Shown: piece by piece, positions 34,636-44,371 of the stretch | How the letters are laid out: each line of letters starts with the position of its first letter | Numbering within the stretch: the stretch's first letter is position 1 | Assembly (NCBI GenBank): GCA_017303905.1 | Contig: JAFLBH010000004.1 | Span: 62,001 to 126,000 of the forward strand | Length of the DNA stretch: 64,000 bases | Source: Bacteroidota bacterium | Lineage (GTDB): Bacteria > Bacteroidota > Bacteroidia > B-17B0 > Aurantibacillaceae | Direction of reading: 5' to 3' | Made by a program: the position numbers and the translations under genes | The notes under the pieces: model-generated | Databases searched by the model: none | What the model was told of the DNA's origin: nothing | The model's input: the letters and a program-made list of their open reading frames with translations, nothing else

Positions 34636-35262
34636 CTACATCTTAGGAAAAACCTTGTTGAGAGCTTCGGTTCTTGAATTAACCTGAAGTTTTATATAAA
34701 TATTGCGAATATGTGTGCGTACGGTCTCGGTGCTTAAAAATATTTCGTTTGCGATTTCTTTATAACGATAACCTTTTGCTAATAGGTTCAGGATTTCTTG
34801 TTCACGGGAAGTCAATTTTTCTAATTCCTCGTTTTTTTCAGTAACGTGAAATGAGCTAACTATCTTTCTGGCAATTTGACTGCTCATTGGCGAGCCGCCT
34901 TTATAAACGTCAACCAAAGCATCTAATATCTTTGACGGCTGAGTTGTTTTTGTAAGATAACCTGTTGCTCCAACTTTCAGTGAATTGAAAACAGATTCGG
35001 TATCTTCAAACGAAGTAAAAATTATAAACTGAGTGGATTTGCAAAGCGGCTTGAGTTCAGCAATACATTCTATACCCGTTTTACCAGGCAAATGAATATC
35101 CACCAATACAACATCAAGACTCAATTTAGGAATCAATTTTATAGCTTCTTCCGCATTATCAAAAGCATAATCACAGGAAAAGCCTTCACTTTCATTAATT
35201 AGAGCTGTAACATTCTCACGAATTTGCTTTTCATCTTCTATGATCCCTATTTTCAATTCCAT
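34636..35262 (-). CDS. NarL/LuxR-type response regulator
   Basis: A 208-residue response regulator. Receiver domain 1-120 with acidic pocket E10-D and phospho-acceptor D55 (VVLVDIHLPG), T in FTSFED and K in TGYLTKTTQP. A LuxR-type HTH at about 143-205 (LTSREQEILNLLAKGYRYKE, then STETVRTHIRNIYIKLQ). The partner kinase is the next gene upstream (35314), 51 bp away. Targets are unknown; the propeller gene just downstream is a natural candidate. Confidence 0.95.
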   Translation of the reverse strand: MELKIGIIEDEKQIRENVTALINESEGFSCDYAFDNAEEAIKLIPKLSLDVVLVDIHLPGKTGIECIAELKPLCKSTQFIIFTSFEDTESVFNSLKVGATGYLTKTTQPSKILDALVDVYKGGSPMSSQIARKIVSSFHVTEKNEELEKLTSREQEILNLLAKGYRYKEIANEIFLSTETVRTHIRNIYIKLQVNSRTEALNKVFPKM

Positions 35263-35313
35263 CTTACAAAAATAATCACAAGGTTGATTTTACAGTTACT
35301 ACTTAAGTGGTAT

Positions 35314-37242
35314 TTAGTGCGTTAAAATAGCCTGCAATGGTACCTGTACATCAATTAATGTACCATTGGAATTTGTGTGTATATTAAAAGACCCTCCAAT
35401 ACTTTCAACCCTATTTCTCATATTTTTTAATCCGTTACCTTGTTGGGCCACTTCAGAAATTCCTTTTCCATTATCCTTGATGGAAACGGTTAAAACCTGA
35501 TTATTTAAACTAATCTTTAAATCTACCTGATCGGCTTTAGAATGTTTGACAACATTATTCAATGATTCCTTCACAACCATCAAAATTTCGCGATGAGATT
35601 CGCGTTTAATTGGTGTTATAGGTATGTCTTTATCCATGTGAACATTTAACTCAATGGAAACATCTTCCAGATAATCTGCCGCATACTCCCTTATGCGCGC
35701 TACCAGTCCTTGTAAAGTTACATTTTCGGGATCCAAAGCCCATATTAAATCGCGCATATTTACAACCAAACGTTGCGCAGTTTCTGCAATAGACGAAGCA
35801 TTCTCCGAAACCTCCTTGCTTTGTGATTTATCGCGACTAATCAACTCACTTAAAAAATTAATCTTTGACAAACCTGAACCTAAATCATCATGAATATCTT
35901 TAGCCATCCTTAATCTCTCCTTCTCTTCTGTACGTTTAATTGCTATTTCCTCGTCGTATTTTGCCTTTAAACGTTGTTTATACAATAAAAGATATGCAGA
36001 TATGCCAACAAACACAATCAGCAGCAACACGATCAAAATATACATATTACGTTTCTTAATTTCGAGACTCTTTATATAGTCACTTTGCTCAAGATCCTTT
36101 ATCAGCGTTTCCTTCTTCTCGGTTTCATATTTAGTTTGCAAATCGTATACTAATCTTAATTTTTCCTTATTCATTAGCGTATCACGCAAAGCGTAAAATA
36201 ATTTGTAAAATTTTATCGCTTGTAAGCTGTTCTTAACAAGTTCGTTTGTTTCGGCCATTTTGCGATAGCTCTCCAACAGCAAATCGTCATTCTTTGTAAT
36301 TGACGGGAACAATTTTTCAGCCTCATTTACGTAATTACTTATAATTGCCGAATTAGTGGGATTTATATGCGCAGAACAGTAAGCAAGATTTAAATATGCC
36401 AGTTGCTGTCCGCTTGAGTTATTTAGTTTCTTTTGAATCTCTAACTCACTTTCAAACTTTTCATAAGCCTTATCATACTCCTTACAAGACAAGTGCAATT
36501 CGCCCAGCGCATTGTAACAAATTGCAATACTGTTCTCGTCGGTATGCTTTAATAAGCCTTGCAACGTTGTATTAAGTAAGTGCTTTGCCGAATCGATTTG
36601 ATTTTTATGACTCAAACATTTGGCTAGGTTTATGTATAAATTATAAATTACATAATCATGATTAAACTCCTTACACTTTCTAACTCCTAATCTGGATTGG
36701 TACTCCGCATCTTTATAGTTTCCCATCTTAAGATACATTTCACCTAAGTAAAAATGGATTCTCGGATTATAGACGGAATCTCGTTCAAACAAACGATAGG
36801 CTGTTAAATAATACTTTAAAGCCTTTTCATATTCACCTAGTTCTTTATAACACAAACCAACATTAAAGAGTGTTAATGCCATTTTTTGAGGCACTCCCAT
36901 TTTCTTTGCAATATTGTATGATAAAGTATGAAAATGGCAAGCCGAATCGTATTTTGCTAAAGTTTCATAGCTATTGGCAATTCCATTATAAGCATTAAGC
37001 TGATACTGCAAATTGCCTTCACGATTCGCTAAACCAAGACATTGCCAACCATAACGGATACCGGAAGGCGGATCAATAAATCCATATTCAAAACTTAGGG
37101 TGTAAAGACAATTTAACCTTGCAAGGGGTTCACTTGTGGTATCCAGAGCTTTTAACAAACTATCAAGAAAATGCCTAGTTGTTGCTTGCGTATGAATAGC
37201 AAAAAAAATAAAAATAACACCTATTAGTTTCCTTAAGTTCAA
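35314..37242 (-). CDS. TPR-sensor histidine kinase, HisKA_3 (NarX/DesK type)
   Basis: A 642-residue kinase. Signal or membrane segment 1-20, TPR repeats about 85-360 (as in ALTLFNVGLCYKELGEYEKA), coiled coil 370-400, transmembrane helix about 400-420 (YILIVLLLIVFVGISAYLLL), HisKA_3 dimerisation helix with H451 (AKDIHDDLGSGLSKINFLS) and HATPase_c with DNGKGISE, GLKNMRNRVESIGG. The TPRs are probably periplasmic, sensing a protein or peptide. The start is TTG 37242; no ATG was found in the same frame nearby. It pairs with the NarL regulator at 34636. Confidence 0.93.
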   Translation of the reverse strand: MNLRKLIGVIFIFFAIHTQATTRHFLDSLLKALDTTSEPLARLNCLYTLSFEYGFIDPPSGIRYGWQCLGLANREGNLQYQLNAYNGIANSYETLAKYDSACHFHTLSYNIAKKMGVPQKMALTLFNVGLCYKELGEYEKALKYYLTAYRLFERDSVYNPRIHFYLGEMYLKMGNYKDAEYQSRLGVRKCKEFNHDYVIYNLYINLAKCLSHKNQIDSAKHLLNTTLQGLLKHTDENSIAICYNALGELHLSCKEYDKAYEKFESELEIQKKLNNSSGQQLAYLNLAYCSAHINPTNSAIISNYVNEAEKLFPSITKNDDLLLESYRKMAETNELVKNSLQAIKFYKLFYALRDTLMNKEKLRLVYDLQTKYETEKKETLIKDLEQSDYIKSLEIKKRNMYILIVLLLIVFVGISAYLLLYKQRLKAKYDEEIAIKRTEEKERLRMAKDIHDDLGSGLSKINFLSELISRDKSQSKEVSENASSIAETAQRLVVNMRDLIWALDPENVTLQGLVARIREYAADYLEDVSIELNVHMDKDIPITPIKRESHREILMVVKESLNNVVKHSKADQVDLKISLNNQVLTVSIKDNGKGISEVAQQGNGLKNMRNRVESIGGSFNIHTNSNGTLIDVQVPLQAILTH

Positions 37243-37339
37243 AGTCCAGATTCGTAATATTAGCTTGGCAAACCAAATGATTCGCTGACTACTAATATAG
37301 TTTTAAAAACAATATAAGAAAAGGTATTCTTTACCTAGT

Positions 37340-39196
37340 TTAATTAAGTACCAATTTACAACGGCCAATAGGCATCCCCTTCTCTAAAAGGGTACAAGTA
37401 TAAAGTCCTTTTGATAAATACTCAAAATCCAATTGATTTTCACCTGCATAAACCGGCTTCTTAAATACTAACTGTCCGATAGCATTAAATATTTGCAGCT
37501 CGCAACTCTCCATATCATTTGGCATTTCAAGTACCGCTTTTACATGGGTTGGGTTAGGATAAACATTCAATGTAAAAAGCTGCTTATTCCCCTCATTGAT
37601 CCCTATTGTACTAATGCAAGGCGTATACGCAATGGAATTGTCCCATAAATTACATTCGGCTGTTCTTATACCACACTGACTTCCATTCGGTGTTGCTTTT
37701 ATATCCAAATAACAATCGCTGCTTGCGTTATATTGAGGCCAGGATGCTAAGTTCGTTCCGTTTGGATTTCCTGTATTGGCAAAATTCACCCAATATTTTA
37801 ACATCGCATTCTGTACCGAATCATCTTGTGGTTTAAATAACGGTCCGCTCCCCAAGGTTGCATTTTCCCAATTATTAAACACATAAAATAATTCCATTCC
37901 ATGGTAACTACCTAATGGTGCTAAAACACTAACCGTATGTTTATGCGTAAAGAAATAACGCCAAACCGGTTGTGTCTGATTTAAACTAACACATTGCGCC
38001 GTTCTTCTGGCATTAGCCGTAAATTGCGCGTCACTTAATATGCCTATATAAGATTGGCGTGCTTGTGTAGTTGTTGTACCCGGAGGATATAAAGCAGTTG
38101 CCTGGGCTTGTAAACTGGAAGGCACCGTTGCATTAATTAACAAGGTAACCATACCCGGTAAAACCGTTGGAGGCGCGGATAAACTCATTTCTTCGGAATT
38201 AGAACCAATCATAAAAGGAACTTTATTAAAGTTTCCGTTTTGGATGGCTTGCTGCGGAAAATCATTAAAGTATACATTATCCTTTACGGCTAACCAATTT
38301 AATCCTACTGTTCCACCGGTAAGTGGCGATTCCTGATCTTTCACCAAACTATCAGCGGGTACTGTTCTCATAAATGATATTTTCTGCACATCGGTACCAG
38401 TAGAAATAAAACTATCAACGAAAGCCACACCATCATTCTTTACGGTGTTGTAGTCGCCAACCACAGGTGCGGCGCTTTGAATACAGGCTCTCTGAAACAA
38501 ATTAGCTGCCATTGGCGTTAACATTAAATTTCCAACATTAATTCCTCCTGCACTCTCTCCGAATATCATTACTTTGTTAGGGTCGCCACCAAAATTAGCA
38601 ATGTTATTTTTCACCCAGGTTAATGCTAATATCTGATCCATTACCGCATAATTTCCTGAAATATTATTGGCATTCTCGGGTTCCAATCCGGGATGAACTA
38701 AAAAACCGAGCGGCCCTAAACGATATTGAATGGTTACTACCACAGCATCGCCACGTTCTGCTAAATTTTTCCCAATGTACATTTGAGTACCTCCACCATC
38801 TTCACTGGCGCCACCTTGTTGATTGCCGCCACCATGAATAAAAACCAATACCGGTCTCGACCCAGCGCCTGTTTGAGGCGTCCAAATATTTAAATACAAA
38901 CAATCTTCATTTCCGGTGATTGTATACGTTGAACTTCCTTGAGTGAATTTTTTCTGAGGGCAAACCGGCGCAAAACTATTGGTGAGCAATGTACTGGTCC
39001 ATGTTGTTGGATTTTGAGGCGCTCTCCATCTTAAATTACCTACAGGCGGTTTAGCAAAAGGAATTCCTAAAAACTGATGAATAGTTCCGTTTAAACTTCC
39101 TTGTACCGGACCAAACTGTGTTGATACGGTTTGCGCGTAAATAAAGCTTGCCGAAATAAATAATAAAGTGAATAATAAACGTATTTTTTGTTTCAT
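37340..39196 (-). CDS. secreted type B carboxylesterase with T9SS tail
   Basis: A 618-residue alpha/beta-hydrolase of the cholinesterase/carboxylesterase family. Signal peptide 1-22 (SFIYAQ), oxyanion-hole HGGGNQQGG (121-129), nucleophile S215 in FGESAGGINVG, acid E335/E336 in GSNSEEM and H432 in SYHGMELFYVF. The EDCLYLNIWTP motif is present. The last 80 residues (LNVYPNPTHVKAVLEMPNDM to the end GRCKLVLN) form a T9SS sorting domain, so the enzyme is surface or secreted. Substrate unknown. Like other family members it may be promiscuous for esters. The 240 bp upstream hold no visible gene. Confidence 0.93.
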   Translation of the reverse strand: MKQKIRLLFTLLFISASFIYAQTVSTQFGPVQGSLNGTIHQFLGIPFAKPPVGNLRWRAPQNPTTWTSTLLTNSFAPVCPQKKFTQGSSTYTITGNEDCLYLNIWTPQTGAGSRPVLVFIHGGGNQQGGASEDGGGTQMYIGKNLAERGDAVVVTIQYRLGPLGFLVHPGLEPENANNISGNYAVMDQILALTWVKNNIANFGGDPNKVMIFGESAGGINVGNLMLTPMAANLFQRACIQSAAPVVGDYNTVKNDGVAFVDSFISTGTDVQKISFMRTVPADSLVKDQESPLTGGTVGLNWLAVKDNVYFNDFPQQAIQNGNFNKVPFMIGSNSEEMSLSAPPTVLPGMVTLLINATVPSSLQAQATALYPPGTTTTQARQSYIGILSDAQFTANARRTAQCVSLNQTQPVWRYFFTHKHTVSVLAPLGSYHGMELFYVFNNWENATLGSGPLFKPQDDSVQNAMLKYWVNFANTGNPNGTNLASWPQYNASSDCYLDIKATPNGSQCGIRTAECNLWDNSIAYTPCISTIGINEGNKQLFTLNVYPNPTHVKAVLEMPNDMESCELQIFNAIGQLVFKKPVYAGENQLDFEYLSKGLYTCTLLEKGMPIGRCKLVLN

Positions 39197-39437
39197 GAGG
39201 ATGATAGTTTAATGTAAGACCTCCAAAATCAATAAAGGTTTAATCTAAGATAATAATTTTTATTGGCTTCTATCCCCCATTCTACGTTATAAGCTTCTCC
39301 CCTCAATTTCGTGATTTTTAAACGCATTTACATTCGTTAACACATTTCTTTACAACTACTGTAACTAAACCACGGAACTTTACGTCTAATTACTAAAAGC
39401 ACTCAAAATAACAATATAAACTATAAAAAATAAAGTC

Positions 39438-39755
39438 ATGAAAACAAAAGCAATCATCCCGGCCTTCTTTTTCATCTTCTTGAGTTTAGCGGCAAAGCCA
39501 TCAGACCAAGGTACAGGTGAAGCAGTAGAAAAATTGAAAACCAAACTCGAATTACCTGTTGAGTTATTCGATAACAAATCAGAAAACCAAATTCGTTTAT
39601 CTTTTAAGGTAAATGAGCAAGGTAAAGCAGAAGAAGTAATTATTAATGCGGAGAACGAAAAAATCAAACAATTCGTTCAGGAGAACTTAAGTAAGTTGGA
39701 GTTTAATGAAAAAGGAGAAACAATTAATTTATTGATGCGCTTTAAGCTTCAATAG
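39438..39755 (+). CDS. small secreted protein of unknown function (105 residues)
   Basis: A 105-residue protein with a signal peptide (MKTKAIIPAFFFIFLSLAAK). The mature part has strands such as NQIRLSFKVNEQGKAEEVII and INLLMRFKLQ, which recall the TonB C-terminal fold (beta strands around a helix), but too few residues are diagnostic. It lies alone between the esterase and the convergent haem-binding gene, whose stop is 1 bp away. Function unknown. Confidence 0.65.
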   Translation: MKTKAIIPAFFFIFLSLAAKPSDQGTGEAVEKLKTKLELPVELFDNKSENQIRLSFKVNEQGKAEEVIINAENEKIKQFVQENLSKLEFNEKGETINLLMRFKLQ

Positions 39756-39756
39756 A

Positions 39757-40257
39757 TTAATGATGTTCCTCTTGGTGTTCTTCCTGTTCGGTACTGGCAA
39801 ATTGCGAGCGCGCCGCATTAGCCCAGTCAATCAAAGCTTTCTTTTGAACATCCGTCAATTCGGCATTACCGTGAATTAAAGTGTAAGACGACATTGGCAT
39901 TTCTCCTGAACTTACCATTTCGCTAAGCTCTTCCAGCTTATGCGCCTTTTTTTTATCTTTATAGGTATTAAACTGAGAGAAATTTAAATGACGTTTACCA
40001 TCATCGATATGATGATGAATCCACCAACCAATAGGTTGAATGTTTTCATACCACATATGATTGGTAAAATCCGAATGACAGTCGTAACATGAAGTCACTA
40101 AAATGTTTTTTATATCATCCGGTACGTTTGTAGCATGCAGAATATCATTCTCACCAAAAGCTTGTCCTTCATTTTTATTCGTTTGAAATAGTTGCAATAA
40201 CAAAATTATCCCAAAGAGGATTAATAAAATTGTTTTTGGCTTTCTTAAGTTCTTCAT
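39757..40257 (-). CDS. haem-binding domain protein (c-type cytochrome-like)
   Basis: A 166-residue protein with an N-terminal membrane segment (about 7-22, TILLILFGIILLLQLF), then a C-x-x-C-H haem site (TSCYDCHSD, about residue 55) and a conserved tail with WWIHHHIDDGKRHLNFSQF. This is the layout of the Haem_bd (PF14376-like) family in Bacteroidota. Probably periplasmic, membrane-anchored; electron transfer or haem-linked sensing are options. It sits directly after the phosphoesterase gene (1 bp gap). The C-terminal His/Glu tail (EQEEHQEEHH) is odd and may bind metal. Confidence 0.85.
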   Translation of the reverse strand: MKNLRKPKTILLILFGIILLLQLFQTNKNEGQAFGENDILHATNVPDDIKNILVTSCYDCHSDFTNHMWYENIQPIGWWIHHHIDDGKRHLNFSQFNTYKDKKKAHKLEELSEMVSSGEMPMSSYTLIHGNAELTDVQKKALIDWANAARSQFASTEQEEHQEEHH

Positions 40258-40258
40258 A

Positions 40259-40903
40259 TTAGTCTATATCTTTTTCTATTGTTCGGATGGTAAAGGTATC
40301 AATTAATTCGCCATTCTCTTTCAATTTGAGGCCGGTAAGCGATTTTCCGAGATATGCCCCGGTATCTATATTGTAAGAATTTGTTGAATGATCAAAAGTT
40401 ATTTTATTCCCTTTCACCGGTGTATGACCATATATCTGCACCTTTCCAATGTTTTTAATTCCTAATCGTTGCCACAACAATCCGCTATAATGACTTTCCT
40501 CAAATGCAAAAGGTGATTCACTAATGCCGGCGTGACTAATAAGCACATGTTCGTTTTGCCAATAGGTTTTCATGCTTTTAAACCATTTGGCATCCTCTTC
40601 GAAACTCCTCTCAGCCAAAACATATTGCCAAAGCACTTTCTTCCCATATTTATCGTACCATTTTTCCTCTTTATCCTTATTAAAATACTGAAGTGCCAAC
40701 CATTCATGATTACCTTTTAAAAAAACTGCCTGATGTTTTTGCTCTAAGTCTCGGCAATATTTCACCAACTGCGGCGTAAAATTTCCACGGTCAATTAAAT
40801 CTCCCAACTGAATCAGCATTTCCTTTTCAGGCTCCCAAAACTCCAGCATAGCCCTGAAAGTATGATAACAACCGTGTACGTCGCCAATTACAAATAAGTT
40901 CAT
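40259..40903 (-). CDS. PPP-family metallophosphoesterase
   Basis: A 214-residue cytoplasmic phosphatase. Metal ligands are in FVIGDVHGCYHTF (D8, H10), LIQLGDLIDRGNF (two Asp), FLKGNHEWLALQ (N, H) and later VLISHAGISESPFA and YGHTPVKGN (H). The order is that of bacterial Ser/Thr phosphatases related to PrpA and ApaH. The substrate may be phosphoproteins or dinucleoside polyphosphates. It is followed on the minus strand by the haem-binding gene (1 bp) and preceded by the SpoIIE sensor gene (3 bp), so it is in one operon with both. Confidence 0.9.
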   Translation of the reverse strand: MNLFVIGDVHGCYHTFRAMLEFWEPEKEMLIQLGDLIDRGNFTPQLVKYCRDLEQKHQAVFLKGNHEWLALQYFNKDKEEKWYDKYGKKVLWQYVLAERSFEEDAKWFKSMKTYWQNEHVLISHAGISESPFAFEESHYSGLLWQRLGIKNIGKVQIYGHTPVKGNKITFDHSTNSYNIDTGAYLGKSLTGLKLKENGELIDTFTIRTIEKDID

Positions 40904-40906
40904 GAT

Positions 40907-43900
40907 TTAAATTCGTATGCCGATAACTAATACATCATCTACCTGTTCATGTGTTCCTCTCCAGTCTTTCATTCTGTCATCCAACAAATGAAGTTGCTGT
41001 GTCATCGATTGATTATTTATTTCGATAAGTAATTTTTCAAAATTCTTAACCATGAATTTTTTCCCTTTCTCACCGCCAAACTGATCGGCATATCCATCGG
41101 TAAACATATAAAGTGAATCGCCTTTACTTATATCCATTCTGTTATTCGTAAATGGTTTTCTATAATCTGCATCGATACCGCCAATCGGTTGTTTATCGGC
41201 CTTTAATTCTATTAACTCTCCGTTTCGAACCAACCATAACGGACGCATAGCACCGGCGTATTCCAAATAAGATTCTTTTAAATAAATTTTACATAAAGCG
41301 ATATCCATTCCGTCACGTGTTTCACCTACCGATTGATCTTGTTTAAGTGCCGCGCGAATTCCTTTATGCAATTCGTTTAGTATTAAATCGGGCTGCGTGA
41401 TATTTTTCTCATTAATGATTTTAGATAATTGTTCGTTACCAATCATACTCATAAAAGCACCCGGCACACCATGTCCGGTACAATCTACCGCCGCAATCAA
41501 TACTGCATTTTCATTTGGCAGTGCATGGAACCAATAAAAATCTCCCGCGACAATATCTTTCGGTCGGTATAAAATAAAGTAATCATTTAAGTATTTATCG
41601 ATACTTTCTTTTAACGGCAGTATTGCTTCCTGAATTCGTTTCGCGTAATTAATACTGTCTTTAATCTCCTTATGAGCCTCTTCCACTTTTTGTTTTTCCT
41701 CCTTTAACTCGAGTGTACGCTCCTCCACTTTACTTTCGAGTATCGCCTTTTCTTTTAAGAGCTTTTGTTCTCGCCATTTAATATAAGCGTAGATAATTGC
41801 AACAATTAACAACAAACATAAGCCATAGAACCATTTTGTTTTCCAGAAAGGCGGAGAAATTGTAATAGTTACAGAAGCGGGTTCTTTACACCATACACCA
41901 TCATTGTTGCAGGCTCTAACCATCAAAGTATAAGTACCGGCATCCAAATTGGTGAATGTGACGCGATGTTCGTTACCAATATTTACCCAGGCTTCATTAA
42001 AACCTTCAAGCTTGTACTCATAGATGTTTTCCGAGCTATTTGTGTAATCCAGTGCTGCAAAGTCAAAGGAAAAGAAATAATCGCGATAGGTTAAATCAAT
42101 TTCATTGGTATAGGCAACATCATACGGTAGCTTTACTGATTTATTAAGAACAGTAAAGTCGGTAAAAACCAATTTAGGTTCAGTTGTATTTCTCTCCAAA
42201 TCGTTTGGATCAAACACATTTATACCATTGTTACCACCAAACAATAATTTGCCATTTTGCAACGTTAAAGCGGCATTCAACGAAAACTCTTTTCCTTGCA
42301 GTCCATCCGCATTTTGAAAGATGTCAAACTTTAAATTCTTTTGATTAAAGCAAACCAATCCTTTGTCGGATGCAAACCAAATTTTTCCTGACAGATCCTG
42401 TGTAATTGAATAAATAACTGATTTAAAAATTGGATTGAGCGTATCGAAACTTTTTGCCTTAGTTTGACCTTTCTCGAATACAACTAAACCAATTGTTGTT
42501 CCCAACCACAAATTACCGTCACGATCAACATAGGAACCTGATACACCACCATCTTTAAAAAATATTTTTCCATCAGCGTCGCGTATATACTGTTTGTTTT
42601 TTCGTGTTACAGGATCAAACAAATTAACACCCGCATCAATGGTTACAACCCAGAATTTTCCGGTACCATCCGGAAGTATTTTAGTCAAGGAATTGCTAGA
42701 AATTGTATTTTCATCGCCTTTCAAACTTTTTATAGAAGTAAAATTATCTTTCAAATCATTATAGAGGTACAATCCCTGCAAAGAAGACGCAATCCAAAGT
42801 TTACCCTGATTGTCTCTGATAATGGTATAGCTGGTATGATGTCCAAATGAATTTGTGTCGCCGCTATTTATGTAATTTGCATATTTTTTATTCTTTGGAA
42901 AATAACGATACGGATATCCGCCGGAAGTAGAAAACCAAACGCTGCTGTCTTTTGGGTCGGTATAAACTTCCAGTACTATTGAATTTTTTCTTAATGAATT
43001 AGGATTACTTTCATCGATTGGAAATTTACTGAAAGTCTTTTTCTCCAAGTTAAAAATATCAACCCCTCCGCTATGACCAACATAAACTTCCGTTTCAGAT
43101 TTTTTACCAAAACACTGTACTGAATTTTCGGATAAACTATTTGATTTTGCGCTTTCATGCTTAAAATAACCGAAATGGAGTGTTCTTAAATTCAAGGTGT
43201 TTACTCCACCTTGCCAAGTTCCTGCCCAAAGCAGTCCACTTCTATCTTGCATAATGGTGAATATAGTATTATCACTTATAGTTTCGCTATCGTCCTTATT
43301 ATTCTCAAAAAAGGTAATAATATTATAATCACTGCTAATTCGCACTAAACCGCGCTCAGCGGTTGCCCACCATATATTTCCTTTCTCGTCTTCATGGAAT
43401 GCCGATATGAGTGCAGCATGCTTTAACATTTTTATAGGATGTGCCGAATCTTGACTGCTATAAATTTTCCCGGTTTTGGTGTCTATCACATTGGCACCTG
43501 CATTCCAACAACTAATCCATAAGTATCCTTTTTTATCCAGATACAAAGCACGCACCGAATTAGAATTAATTTTATTGTGTCCTTCATTGGATGAGTAATA
43601 CTTGCATTTTCCGGTAACAGGGTCGAATTCTGTTATACCTGCATTTAAATGCGAGAACCAAATATGTCCCCGCGTATCCTTCACCATGTGCTTAATGCGA
43701 TCACTCAGAAATGGGATACTGTTTTGTCCCATCTTTCTGAAAACAGTAAACTTTCCGGATTTTTTATCCAAGATATTTAATCCATCATTTGTACCAATGT
43801 AAAGTTTACCCGGCTCGAACTCCGCAATTGTATTTACTATCTCATTGCTTAAACAGTTTTTATTTAAAGTATCGTACTTAAAATTTGTGATTTTACCATT

Positions 43901-44269
43901 ACGCAAATTCATTTTAAATATGCCGCCTGCAGTACCTCCCCATAAATTATCATCATCATCCTCATATAAACACCGGATGGCTCCATTAAAAATGGCGGTA
44001 CTGTCATCAATGTTAGCGTTGTAATTGGTAATTTTTACGCCATCGTATTTATTTAAGCCGTTATAGGTTCCCAGCCAAATAAACCCTTTCTTGTCCTGTA
44101 TCATGGATATTATCGAATTCTGCGTTAATCCATCATCTACAGTAATACGGTTAAACCTAGCAAACTGAGCTTTGTATACGGCAGCAAAAACTACGAAAAA
44201 GCAAAATAATAAATATCTATTGAGGGGTTTATACAATACCACTAAAAATACACATTTTAAGCGAACCAT
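40907..44269 (-). CDS. two-component-type propeller sensor with SpoIIE (PP2C) phosphatase
   Basis: A 1120-residue protein: N-terminal export signal (about 18-35), Reg_prop beta-propeller blades about 40-720 (repeating WLGTYNGLNKYDG-like units), Y_Y_Y domain about 725-803 (ENIYEYKLEGFNEAWVNIGN), transmembrane helix about 811-829, coiled coil to about 885 and a SpoIIE/PP2C-like phosphatase from about 890 (PKDIVAGDFYWFHA, VDCTGHGVPGAFMSM, DGMDIALCKI, YMFTDGYADQFGG). In hybrid two-component systems such propellers sense glycans in the periplasm; here the output is dephosphorylation of a protein, perhaps an anti-anti-sigma factor. No such partner was found in the window. Confidence 0.92.
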   Translation of the reverse strand: MVRLKCVFLVVLYKPLNRYLLFCFFVVFAAVYKAQFARFNRITVDDGLTQNSIISMIQDKKGFIWLGTYNGLNKYDGVKITNYNANIDDSTAIFNGAIRCLYEDDDDNLWGGTAGGIFKMNLRNGKITNFKYDTLNKNCLSNEIVNTIAEFEPGKLYIGTNDGLNILDKKSGKFTVFRKMGQNSIPFLSDRIKHMVKDTRGHIWFSHLNAGITEFDPVTGKCKYYSSNEGHNKINSNSVRALYLDKKGYLWISCWNAGANVIDTKTGKIYSSQDSAHPIKMLKHAALISAFHEDEKGNIWWATAERGLVRISSDYNIITFFENNKDDSETISDNTIFTIMQDRSGLLWAGTWQGGVNTLNLRTLHFGYFKHESAKSNSLSENSVQCFGKKSETEVYVGHSGGVDIFNLEKKTFSKFPIDESNPNSLRKNSIVLEVYTDPKDSSVWFSTSGGYPYRYFPKNKKYANYINSGDTNSFGHHTSYTIIRDNQGKLWIASSLQGLYLYNDLKDNFTSIKSLKGDENTISSNSLTKILPDGTGKFWVVTIDAGVNLFDPVTRKNKQYIRDADGKIFFKDGGVSGSYVDRDGNLWLGTTIGLVVFEKGQTKAKSFDTLNPIFKSVIYSITQDLSGKIWFASDKGLVCFNQKNLKFDIFQNADGLQGKEFSLNAALTLQNGKLLFGGNNGINVFDPNDLERNTTEPKLVFTDFTVLNKSVKLPYDVAYTNEIDLTYRDYFFSFDFAALDYTNSSENIYEYKLEGFNEAWVNIGNEHRVTFTNLDAGTYTLMVRACNNDGVWCKEPASVTITISPPFWKTKWFYGLCLLLIVAIIYAYIKWREQKLLKEKAILESKVEERTLELKEEKQKVEEAHKEIKDSINYAKRIQEAILPLKESIDKYLNDYFILYRPKDIVAGDFYWFHALPNENAVLIAAVDCTGHGVPGAFMSMIGNEQLSKIINEKNITQPDLILNELHKGIRAALKQDQSVGETRDGMDIALCKIYLKESYLEYAGAMRPLWLVRNGELIELKADKQPIGGIDADYRKPFTNNRMDISKGDSLYMFTDGYADQFGGEKGKKFMVKNFEKLLIEINNQSMTQQLHLLDDRMKDWRGTHEQVDDVLVIGIRI

Positions 44270-44371
44270 ATAACGAAAAGAATTACCAATATTTTATTAA
44301 ATATTTATGCTAAAGCGATGCTTTTAAGTATTTTTTTAAGAAATTGTGCTTCCTGTAAATACGATTAAAAA

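Noticed and set aside
39197..39437. Regulatory RNA or gene in the 240-bp gap upstream of the esterase
   Set aside because: No coding frame of note, no stable inverted repeat and no TAnnTTTG box on either strand was found.
39386..39667. 93-codon minus-strand frame opposite the small secreted protein
   Set aside because: The plus-strand frame has a clean signal peptide and ends precisely before the next gene; this one is a shadow.
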